Of a stretch of 41,082 nucleotides of DNA, positions 7,657 through 14,525 are shown piece by piece. The stretch is from Phocaeicola_A sp963643925 (lineage in GTDB: Bacteria; Bacteroidota; Bacteroidia; Bacteroidales; Bacteroidaceae): assembly GCA_963643925.1 (NCBI GenBank), contig CAVINS010000029.1:1-41082 (forward strand), read 5' to 3'. The position numbers were made by a program, and so were the translations under genes. Below the pieces are notes generated by a model. That model was not told the origin of the DNA and made no database searches. It saw only the letters and a program-made list of their open reading frames with translations. Every line of letters starts with the position of its first letter. The first letter of the stretch is position 1.

Positions 7657-9108
7657 CTACCGGTTCTTCTGCAGATAGATGCTATGGTCTATCACCGATG
7701 GAAGCTCGTTCTTGTAGTGGGTTACCATGATGAGGGTCTTCTCGCGGCGCTGACAGAAGGTCTCTATCACATCCTTTGCCAAGCGGCGGTTGCGCATATC
7801 CAGGCCGTGGAGTGGCTCGTCGAGCACCAACAGCTCCGGGTCCTTCACGAAGGCGCGGGCCAACAACGCCAGGCGTTGCTCACCGCTGGAGATCTGCAGG
7901 AAATTGCGGTCGCGAAGATCGCCAATGCCGAAGATGTCCATCCACCAGGCGCACTTCGCCAACTCCTCTTCCGTGGAGCGACGGTAGAGTCCGATGGAGT
8001 CGTGCAGGCCCGATGCCACGATGTCTATCGTGGGCAGGTTCTTCAGATAGGCCCGGTGCATCTCGGGCGACACGTAACCGATGTGTTTCTTTATCTCCCA
8101 AATGCTCTCGCCCGAGCCGCGTTTGCGTCCGAACAGCGAGATGTCGCAAGCGTAGGACTGCGGATTGTCGGCACACACCAGGCTCAGCAGAGTGGACTTG
8201 CCCGAGCCGTTGTCGCCCGAGAGAGCCCACTTCTCGCCACACATCACACTCCAGTCCAGTGCCTTCAGAATGGTGCGCTCGCCGTAGCGGATGGACACCT
8301 GGTTGAGGTCCACTATGTGGTCGGCGTGCAACAGGTCCGCACGGTAAGGCAGGTCCAGTATGCGCTGCCGTTTCTCATCGCTCAGCACGTGGGCAGGCAC
8401 CTCCTCCTGCAGGCTCAGATATTCGGCCTTCGTCATCTTTGCGCCGCACACCATGTCGCGCACAGGCACCACGTGAGTGATGAACTGCGGGATGTCGTCC
8501 GTCTTGGAGAGTATGAGTATGACCTGCAGGTCCGACATCGTAGTCAGCGAGCGGAGCAGGTTGTGAAGCAAGTCGCGTGTGGGCGCATCCAGTCCGATGA
8601 AGGGATTGTCCATGATGAGCACCCTCGGATTTGTCAGCAGCGTCTTGGTCAGTTGGAACTTGCGCAGCTCGCCGCTGGAGAGCAGGATGATGTGCTTGTC
8701 GAGCATCTCCCCGATGCCGAACAGTCCGTAGAGGCGGTCGCGCAAGGCAGGGTCCTTGGCTTCGGGCAACAGATCGCGCACCAGCGGCGTGTCCTCCGTG
8801 TCCTGCGAGTTCCACCGCTGCTGGTAGTAGTAGTTGCCGTCCGTGTCGCCATACGAGTCGCGGAAGGCGATGTACTTGATGTTCTCGAAAGCCATCTTCG
8901 ACGCCGAGGGCGAGAAGTCGTACCTCACCTCGTTCATCAGCAACGGATATTTCCCCGTGATGGTGTCCACCAGGATGCTCTTCCCTGCCCCGTTGGGGCC
9001 CACGATGGCCAGGTGCTCACCTCGCTCGAGCGTGAAGTTCACCGGCTCCTTCATTCTGTAGAGCGGATGCCTTGTCACGCCGTCCACAATCTCTATAGTC
9101 TTCTGCAT
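7657..9108 (-). CDS. ModF/PhrA-like tandem ABC ATPase
   Basis: A 483-residue soluble protein with two ABC nucleotide-binding domains and no membrane segment. NBD1: Walker A GPNGAGKS, signature LSSGELRK, Walker B VLIMDNP. NBD2: Walker A GDNGSGKS, signature ISSGEQR, Walker B LLVLDEP and H-loop THYKNE. The layout matches E. coli ModF, annotated for molybdate transport or photorepair but of unclear role. In NBD1 the catalytic Glu after Walker B is Asn (MDNP) and the H-loop His is absent (ILSKTDD), so this half probably binds but does not hydrolyse ATP. Start MQKTIEIV chosen because a -7 box at 9136-9143 lies between it and the longer ATG at 9162. No modABC genes nearby. Confidence 0.88.
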   Translation of the reverse strand: MQKTIEIVDGVTRHPLYRMKEPVNFTLERGEHLAIVGPNGAGKSILVDTITGKYPLLMNEVRYDFSPSASKMAFENIKYIAFRDSYGDTDGNYYYQQRWNSQDTEDTPLVRDLLPEAKDPALRDRLYGLFGIGEMLDKHIILLSSGELRKFQLTKTLLTNPRVLIMDNPFIGLDAPTRDLLHNLLRSLTTMSDLQVILILSKTDDIPQFITHVVPVRDMVCGAKMTKAEYLSLQEEVPAHVLSDEKRQRILDLPYRADLLHADHIVDLNQVSIRYGERTILKALDWSVMCGEKWALSGDNGSGKSTLLSLVCADNPQSYACDISLFGRKRGSGESIWEIKKHIGYVSPEMHRAYLKNLPTIDIVASGLHDSIGLYRRSTEEELAKCAWWMDIFGIGDLRDRNFLQISSGEQRLALLARAFVKDPELLVLDEPLHGLDMRNRRLAKDVIETFCQRREKTLIMVTHYKNELPSVIDHSIYLQKNR

Positions 9109-9135
9109 TGTATCAGTTTCTTCGTTAATCGTCTG

Positions 9136-9167
9136 CAAAAGTAACGTTTTTGTCGGTTGCAATCAAG
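9136..9167 (-). promoter_or_regulatory. Promoter of the ModF-like gene
   Basis: TACTTTTG (9136-9143) fits TAnnTTTG, with CTTG (9164-9167) exactly 20 bases upstream, close to the TTTG -33 element. The leader to the chosen start is about 25 bases. Confidence 0.6.
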
Positions 9168-9268
9168 CGGACCGACATCTTTCGCTCCTGCGGGCAACGA
9201 TTGTCGGCCCGTTTCATCTTGGCAAAGATATTTTCGTCCATTCCTTCTTCTTTTCCAATCCTTATCCG

Positions 9269-9276
9269 TACATTTG
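9269..9276 (+). promoter_or_regulatory. -7 promoter box of the LemA-like operon
   Basis: TACATTTG on the plus strand, about 40 bases before the LemA-like start. No clear -33 element. Confidence 0.5.
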
Positions 9277-9316
9277 CATAAATGTTAGTATTAACCCATT
9301 TAATGTATTTACGATT

Positions 9317-10066
9317 ATGGCAAATTTACTGGATGAAGTGACAGGTCCTGTCAACAACGAAGGACGCGACATTCATGTGATAGACCGACAGCTGCCGGTG
9401 CAGGTCGGCTTTGGTTCCACCCTCTTTGAGATAGCCTTGTGGGTGCTAATCCCCATCCTGGTGCTGCTGTTTGTGGCCATCATGGGCTCTCAGTTGGAGA
9501 ATGCCGTGCCGGTGGCCGTCGTGGGTTGCCTCGTCGGCATACTGCCGGGCGTCATCTTCATGTTCATGAAGATTTCGGCACGCAACTATTTCCAGCAGCT
9601 GGAGCAGCGCATCCAGGCAGAGGCTTCGAACATCGACAACTACCTGGAGCAGCGGGTGCAGATTCTGCAGAACGTGGTGGGCATCGTGGACCGTGCCGTG
9701 GAGCTGGACAAGGACGTGATGAAGTCCGTGGCAGCCTTGCGCAGCGGCACCATCAACGCCGAGAACCGCAGCGAGGTGAACCAGCAGGTGAACAATGCCT
9801 TCGGACGGCTCTTCCCGCAGGTGGAGGCTTACCCCGAGCTGAAAGCACACAACGCCATAGCCGACGCCATGCAGCAGAACAGCTACCTGCAGCGTGAGAT
9901 TACGGCCGCACGCACCGTCTACAACAGCCGCGTGACGCAGTGGAACACCGACATCTTCTCGTGGCCTACCAAGATGATTGTGGCAGCACGCCAAGGCTAC
10001 ACCACCCGCATCCCGTTCACGGCCTCGGCCGAGACACGCGAGGCAGCCCGTGCCAAGTTCTTCTAA
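9317..10066 (+). CDS. LemA family membrane protein
   Basis: A 249-residue protein with two predicted membrane segments near residues 35-58 and 64-86, then a long helical cytoplasmic or periplasmic part. The C-terminal half has the LemA pattern: LEQRVQILQNVVGIV, a FGRLFPQVEAYPELKAHN segment and an AARTVYNSRVTQWNT segment with the typical A-R-x-x-Y-N spacing. LemA proteins are widespread but of unknown function. The double membrane segment before the LemA bundle is longer than the single N-terminal anchor usually seen. It is followed after 33 bases by a larger membrane protein on the same strand, so the two probably form an operon and may work together. Confidence 0.8.
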   Translation: MANLLDEVTGPVNNEGRDIHVIDRQLPVQVGFGSTLFEIALWVLIPILVLLFVAIMGSQLENAVPVAVVGCLVGILPGVIFMFMKISARNYFQQLEQRIQAEASNIDNYLEQRVQILQNVVGIVDRAVELDKDVMKSVAALRSGTINAENRSEVNQQVNNAFGRLFPQVEAYPELKAHNAIADAMQQNSYLQREITAARTVYNSRVTQWNTDIFSWPTKMIVAARQGYTTRIPFTASAETREAARAKFF

Positions 10067-10099
10067 TCCGCACAACGCACAGAAAAGGGACGAGAGTGT

Positions 10100-11827
10100 A
10101 TGCTGAAGGATGTCTATGACCCCCTCACGGAGTATGCCGAGGTGTTCAACGATCGCTTCAAGGAAGTGGCAGGGAAGACCTTCGACCAGCTGGCCGCGGA
10201 GGCGAATGTGGACCAGGAGGCGAACCGCAAGACTTGCAAGCAGGTGTACGACCTGGTCGCAACCATCGAGTCGCTGAAGGACGCCATCACCAACTGGACA
10301 TGGATATGCTCCTTCCTATGGATAGTGGTGGGTGCAGGCGTCGCCGTGCTGATTTTCAACGCAAGTCAGCTCTCGTCCGGCGTGACAATCCTCATCGTCG
10401 GCGGAGCGGCCATGATTCTGCTGTTCCTCTTCACGAAAGTGCACCCTACGCTGAAGACCAAGAAGACCCAGCGCGACACCCTCACCGGGCAAAAGGAGGA
10501 GCTGGAGAAACAGGCGTGGAAACAGATGGAGCCGCTCAACCGGCTCTATGACTGGGACGTGCTCACCCGCATGATGACAGCCACCGTGCCACGGCTGGAG
10601 TTCGACCCCTACTTCACCACCCAACGCCTGGCAGACCTGCAGCAGACCTACGGCTGGGACGGTTCTTTCAACGCCGACCGCTCCATCGTCTACTCCCACT
10701 CCGGGCTCATCAACGGAAACCCCTTCGTCATCTGCCGCACCAAGCGGATGGAGATGGGGCTGAAAACATACCACGGCACCAAGACCATCTACTGGACCAC
10801 CATCGAGCGGGACGCCAACGGAAAGACCTACACACGCCAACACTCCGAGACACTTCATGCCTCGGTCGACGAGCCCTACCCCGAATATCCCGAGGAGACC
10901 TATGTCATCTACGGCAACACGGCGGCACCCGACCTCATCTTCCACCGCCAACAGAGCGGATTGGCAAAGAAGGTAGGGTCGCTGAAGTTCAAGATGAAGC
11001 GCAACGAGCTGCGACGGAAGGCACGCGATCTGGAGGGCGACGATTTCGCCATGATGACCAACGAGGATTTCGAGGTGGCGTTCGACACGAGCGACCGCAA
11101 CAACAACCAGCAGTTCGCCCTGCTCTTCACCCCCTTGGCCCAGGAGAGCATGATGAAGCTGCTACAGGACGCCAAGTATGGCTATGGCGACGACTTCGAT
11201 TTCGACAAAGTGCGTATGATCAACACCATCACGCCCGACCACCTGCAGTCGCTCAACCTCGACCTCAACCCCGCACAGTACCGCGGCTTCGACTTCGACA
11301 AGGCGAAGCGGGACTTCTACAACACCAACGTCCACTACTTCCGAGCCATCTACTTCAGCATGGCGCCACTGCTCTGTGTGCCCATGTACCAACAGATACG
11401 TCCGATGAGCGACATCTACGGGCGCGACATGCAGCAGCGGAGTGCCTTCTGGGAACACGAGGCACTGGCGAACTTCTGGGGCAGCGATCACTTCAAGCAC
11501 CCCGACTGCGTGACGGACTGTGTACTGAAGACCGAGGAACAACGCACCCCGGACGACAATGTCACCATCAACGTACGCGCCTATGGATACCGCAGCGAAG
11601 AGCGTGTCACCTACGTGCCGACGTTAGGCGGTGACGGACGTTTCCACGACGTGCCCGTCTACTGGGACGAGTATCTGCCCGTCACCGGCAAAGGCTCCTT
11701 CCAGATGAGGGAGGATAACACCACAGACAACTTCACCACCCAGGACGAGCGTTTGGGCCACATCCACCAGATACTCAACGAAACCAACCTCGACATGTAT
11801 CGCCGCCACATCGCCTCGCGGGTGTAA
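10100..11827 (+). CDS. Large membrane protein paired with LemA, DUF3137-like
   Basis: A 575-residue protein I do not recognise with certainty. It has a helical N-terminus, two membrane segments (about residues 67-86 and 91-112) and a long soluble C-terminal part of about 450 residues. A stretch near residues 300-360 (GDDFAMMTNEDFEVAFDTSD, then FALLFTPLAQESMMKLL) resembles DUF3137, a domain often encoded next to lemA. The rest (TYGWDGSFNADRS; YGRDMQQRSAFWEHEAL) shows no catalytic motif I know. Order and spacing point to an operon with the upstream LemA-like gene. I infer a shared membrane complex; the function is unknown. Confidence 0.7.
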   Translation: MLKDVYDPLTEYAEVFNDRFKEVAGKTFDQLAAEANVDQEANRKTCKQVYDLVATIESLKDAITNWTWICSFLWIVVGAGVAVLIFNASQLSSGVTILIVGGAAMILLFLFTKVHPTLKTKKTQRDTLTGQKEELEKQAWKQMEPLNRLYDWDVLTRMMTATVPRLEFDPYFTTQRLADLQQTYGWDGSFNADRSIVYSHSGLINGNPFVICRTKRMEMGLKTYHGTKTIYWTTIERDANGKTYTRQHSETLHASVDEPYPEYPEETYVIYGNTAAPDLIFHRQQSGLAKKVGSLKFKMKRNELRRKARDLEGDDFAMMTNEDFEVAFDTSDRNNNQQFALLFTPLAQESMMKLLQDAKYGYGDDFDFDKVRMINTITPDHLQSLNLDLNPAQYRGFDFDKAKRDFYNTNVHYFRAIYFSMAPLLCVPMYQQIRPMSDIYGRDMQQRSAFWEHEALANFWGSDHFKHPDCVTDCVLKTEEQRTPDDNVTINVRAYGYRSEERVTYVPTLGGDGRFHDVPVYWDEYLPVTGKGSFQMREDNTTDNFTTQDERLGHIHQILNETNLDMYRRHIASRV

Positions 11828-11889
11828 ACGGTAGGCGAGTCACACGTCATCCCAAGCTCCCGCGGGAGCCTATGTTCGCATGGTCTCGG

Positions 11890-11945
11890 ACAATCGATTG
11901 TTTTGGCTCAGACAATCGATTGTTTTGGCCCGGACAATCGATTGT
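11890..11945. repeat. Three 22-bp-phased copies of a 12-bp palindrome
   Basis: ACAATCGATTGT, a perfect palindrome, occurs at 11890-11901, 11912-11923 and 11934-11945, exactly 22 bases apart. The spacer is TTTGGCTCAG-like, so the unit is a 22-bp direct repeat. The phasing is about two helical turns, as in a cooperative protein-binding site. It sits downstream of a plus-strand gene and far from any obvious promoter. Confidence 0.85.
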
Positions 11946-12214
11946 ATCTGCCCACGCGAAGCATCGCGTTTCCCATCAGCGTCAATGGGCCTCTGCTCCA
12001 CCTCTCAGGGCCTTGTTCCAGGGTTCAATGGAAACAGCCAAAAATAAATCTTCCGAAAATCTTCGCTCGTCCGTACATTTCCACGCGCTGACTAGAGCCA
12101 ACATTTTTCCTAGTTAGGAAGATATTTTCCCTTTTCAGAAGGAAACAATTCACCATTTATTCCCTTCCAAGAAGGAAACATATCCGTTTAGTCGCCCGCT
12201 AGATCTGGGCGCTT

Positions 12215-12305
12215 GCCGAGCATACACAACAAAAAGTAGTTATTTACGTAAGCACCCCGTGTTCCACTACTAGCCGTACCCAGGGCCGAGCATACACGAC
12301 AAAAA
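12215..12305 (-). repeat. Duplicated sequence downstream of tRNA-Ala
   Basis: A 21-base motif beginning GCCGAGCATACAC and ending in an A-run occurs at 12215-12235 and, with one difference, at 12285-12305, 70 bases apart. The second copy abuts the tRNA terminator. Seen from the minus strand, both copies follow a GCTTA-containing, hairpin-like segment, as though a tRNA 3' flank had been duplicated. Confidence 0.6.
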
Positions 12306-12332
12306 AAGAGCTGCTCTTGATAAGCAACTCTT
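12301..12332 (-). terminator. Rho-independent terminator of tRNA-Ala
   Basis: On the minus strand AAGAGTTGCT and AGCAGCTCTT form a 10-bp stem (one G-U pair) with a 7-base loop, followed by a run of T. It starts about 13 bases after the tRNA CCA end. Confidence 0.85.
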
Positions 12333-12344
12333 CTCAGTATTGGG

Positions 12345-12421
12345 TGGTGGAGCATAGCGGACTCGAACCGCTCACCTCGACACTGCCAGTGTCGCGCTCT
12401 AGCCAGATGAGCTAATACCCC
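12345..12421 (-). tRNA. tRNA-Ala, anticodon GGC
   Basis: The minus strand folds into a complete cloverleaf. The acceptor GGGGTAT pairs with ATGCTCC (two G-U pairs), followed by discriminator A and an encoded CCA at 12345-12347. The D arm is GCTC...GAGC, the anticodon stem CGACA/TGTCG encloses the loop CTGGCAG with anticodon GGC, and the T arm AGCGG/CCGCT encloses TTCGAGT. GGC reads the alanine codons GCC and GCU. A well-formed promoter lies immediately upstream and a terminator downstream, so it is a single-gene unit. Confidence 0.95.
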
Positions 12422-12433
12422 TCGTTCACGGTG

Positions 12434-12464
12434 CAAAAGTAATGAAACTTCCGATACGCACAAA
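12434..12464 (-). promoter_or_regulatory. Promoter of tRNA-Ala
   Basis: TACTTTTG (12434-12441) with TTTG (12461-12464) 19 bases upstream on the minus strand, a good match to the Bacteroidetes -7/-33 pair. Transcription would start within about ten bases of the tRNA 5' end. Confidence 0.8.
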
Positions 12465-12619
12465 ACTTTTCGGGACTTTTTCCGCTTTCCGACAAGATAT
12501 TCTATGGAATTCAGCCACTGTAGGAAATCAAAGACGTACAGCGAACAAACGTATGACGACAAACGGAAGACTGACGGGAAGGAGCGAAGAGGCGGAAGAA
12601 CGGGGAAACAAACGGATGC

Positions 12620-12674
12620 AAGAACGAAGAACATACGCAAAGAGGGGACAAAGCCGAAGCCTGTCCCCTCTCCT
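12620..12674 (-). repeat. 55-bp terminator repeat, copy 1 (downstream of susD)
   Basis: Identical over all 55 bases to 17939-17993. It contains AGAGGGGACA (12641-12650) and TGTCCCCTCT (12662-12671). Read on the minus strand, the loop forms a further short stem closed by a C(TTCG)G tetraloop, followed by TTTGCG. It lies 22 bases after the susD stop and most likely terminates susCD. Confidence 0.9.
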
Positions 12675-12695
12675 ATATATGAATGCGCTATCGGA

Positions 12696-14513
12696 TTAAT
12701 AACCCGGATTCTGATACTCATCGGAATTATCAATCAACAGAATCTCGGCATTGGGAACAGGGCGCAAGTAGTGTACGTCCTTATTGAATGAGGTTATCTG
12801 CGGATTGCACTTCTGGATGCGCTCGCCCAAGGCACGGAAACGTTTCAGTGTGGTCCAGCGGTTCCACTCGCCACCCAACTCGAGAGCATACTCATCCAAC
12901 AGGAACTCGGCGTTCACGTCGTTGGCAGCGATGTCCATACTGTGGTCGTGACCGATGCAGGCACGGTTGCGTATCGTGTTGATGCGCGAAGCGGCTGTGG
13001 CGTTGTCTCCCAGTCTCCAAGCAATTTCAGCAGAGAGCAGGTAAGTCTCGCCCAAGCGGTAGATGATACAGTCGGCAGCTGTGTAAGGCTTGCCCGGATT
13101 GGTTACTCGGTCGGGAACCAACGATATGCACTGTGCCTTGATCAGGCTCGGGAAGAAACGGCCCGGCTCTGCAGGGTTCGTGTAGTTGTCGTCGATGTTA
13201 TAGACAGCGTACTTCTTGGCTTCCTTCTCAGCCGTGGTGAACGGTTCTTTTGTCAGGTAGATGATGGTATCGCCGAGGGTCACATCGTAAGCGGAGTTGC
13301 CTACACGGACATCCGACACGCCATAGCGGGTAGCGTCGGAGGAAGTCCATGTGTAACCGTTCTTGGCAGAGTTGTTGGCTACGTTGCAGAAGTAGGTATC
13401 CTTGAAGAATGCCTTGTAACGTCCGTCCTTCGCCTTGAAGAGGTCGAGGAAGTATTTGCTGGGGCACAGGTAGCAGTTACAGCTCGGCAGCTTGGGCACG
13501 GCGTAACCGTTGACTTCGGTAGCCACACTGGTGGTGAGGCCGTCGGAGTAGATACCCAAGTTGCTCTTGTTGTATGCTCCGAACTGTTTCCACACGCGGT
13601 TGTAGTAGTTACCACGCGGATTGTAAGCCTGCACGGTGGAGTGGCAAACTACGAACAGGGCCTCTTCGTTGGTCTTGTTGTTCTCCTCGGCGAAGACGTC
13701 CTCAATGTTTTCATAGAGTTTCACACCTAATGAGCCGGCATTGGAAATCAGATAGTCGGCAGCCTCTTTGGCTTTCTGCAAGTAGGCCTTGCTGTCGGCA
13801 TCGCTCAGGGCCTCGGCGCCACACAGTCCGTCGGTGTAGGTGGCATAGGTGAGGCAAGCTTTTGCATAAAGGTGGTAAGCTGCTGCACGCGTCACACGGC
13901 CACGGGGCTCTTGTGCAACGGGCAGGTAGGTCTTCGCATACTCCAAGTCCTCGATGATGACTTTGTAGAAGTCATTGATGGAGCTGGTAGGCAGCGATGT
14001 GATGGTAGAGCTGTTAGGCTCCAGAGGCAGGTACTTGCCGCCCCACTGCTCAACGATGTTGAACAGGGCATGGGCGCGGATGAAGCGTGCCTCGGCCACG
14101 AGTTTCTCCTTGTCGCTCTCGGCCAGGCCCTCCACCTTGTCGGCGTAGTAGATGGCAGCGTTGCAGGCACTCAGTGTGCCGTAGAATCCCGCATAGCCCT
14201 CGTTGAACATGCCCGTAGAGGCTCCCATACCACTGTAAGTGATAATCTGTCCCCATCCCGAGCCGTTGTCTCTGCGCGGGTCTTGCCAAAGGTCAGTTCC
14301 GGCTTCCGTCACCATCACGTAAGTATCTTCCGCCTGTCCGTAAATGACGCGGATCATGTCGAAGTAGCAGTCGTTGATCTTCTTTTCAAATCCTGCTACG
14401 GTGGTCCACTCCTCGGCAGTGGAAACTCCCGATTTGTTTTCTTCCTCCAAGCTGCATCCGCCGAACATCATGGCGGCTGCTGCCAAGTATATTAAAGATT
14501 TATTGCGTTTCAT
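12696..14513 (-). CDS. SusD/RagB family surface glycan-binding lipoprotein
   Basis: The 605-residue partner of the SusC-like transporter encoded just upstream (12-base gap). SusD proteins sit on the cell surface as a lid over the SusC channel and capture oligosaccharides or other nutrients. A lipoprotein signal (lipobox FGGC, Cys20) is followed by S-L-E-E-E, an acidic patch like the Bacteroidetes surface-export signal. Family features include the helical TPR-like core (LVAEARFIRAHALFNIVEQWGG), RVTRAAAYHLYAKACLTYA and the C-terminal region from RLGETYLLSAEIAWRLGD to LDEYALELGGEWNRW. The protein ends at YQNPGY, a typical C-terminus, so it is complete. No glycoside hydrolase or regulator adjoins it, so the ligand cannot be guessed. 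Confidence 0.95.
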   Translation of the reverse strand: MKRNKSLIYLAAAAMMFGGCSLEEENKSGVSTAEEWTTVAGFEKKINDCYFDMIRVIYGQAEDTYVMVTEAGTDLWQDPRRDNGSGWGQIITYSGMGASTGMFNEGYAGFYGTLSACNAAIYYADKVEGLAESDKEKLVAEARFIRAHALFNIVEQWGGKYLPLEPNSSTITSLPTSSINDFYKVIIEDLEYAKTYLPVAQEPRGRVTRAAAYHLYAKACLTYATYTDGLCGAEALSDADSKAYLQKAKEAADYLISNAGSLGVKLYENIEDVFAEENNKTNEEALFVVCHSTVQAYNPRGNYYNRVWKQFGAYNKSNLGIYSDGLTTSVATEVNGYAVPKLPSCNCYLCPSKYFLDLFKAKDGRYKAFFKDTYFCNVANNSAKNGYTWTSSDATRYGVSDVRVGNSAYDVTLGDTIIYLTKEPFTTAEKEAKKYAVYNIDDNYTNPAEPGRFFPSLIKAQCISLVPDRVTNPGKPYTAADCIIYRLGETYLLSAEIAWRLGDNATAASRINTIRNRACIGHDHSMDIAANDVNAEFLLDEYALELGGEWNRWTTLKRFRALGERIQKCNPQITSFNKDVHYLRPVPNAEILLIDNSDEYQNPGY

Positions 14514-14525
14514 CGATTTCCGTTT

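Larger units (their letters stand above)
11828..12344. other. Intergenic stretch with palindrome array and tRNA-tail repeats
   Basis: No convincing gene in about 500 bases between the membrane-protein gene and tRNA-Ala. It holds three phased palindromes (11890-11945), a cluster of imperfect TTTCC...GGAAA hairpins (about 12105-12180), and a duplicated tRNA-tail motif (12215-12305). Short open frames over the palindromes follow the repeat. Confidence 0.65.

Noticed and set aside
11872..12117. Open frame of 81 codons over the palindrome array
   Set aside because: Its first half is just the translated 22-bp repeat, the rest lacks any domain, and no promoter box precedes it.
11828..12180. CRISPR array suspected from regularly spaced repeats
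   Set aside because: Only three 22-bp units with no unique spacers and no cas genes in the window; it is a tandem palindrome array.
12188..12733. Minus-strand open frame of 181 codons spanning tRNA-Ala and the 55-bp repeat
   Set aside because: It reads through the tRNA, its promoter and two terminators, so it is not a gene.
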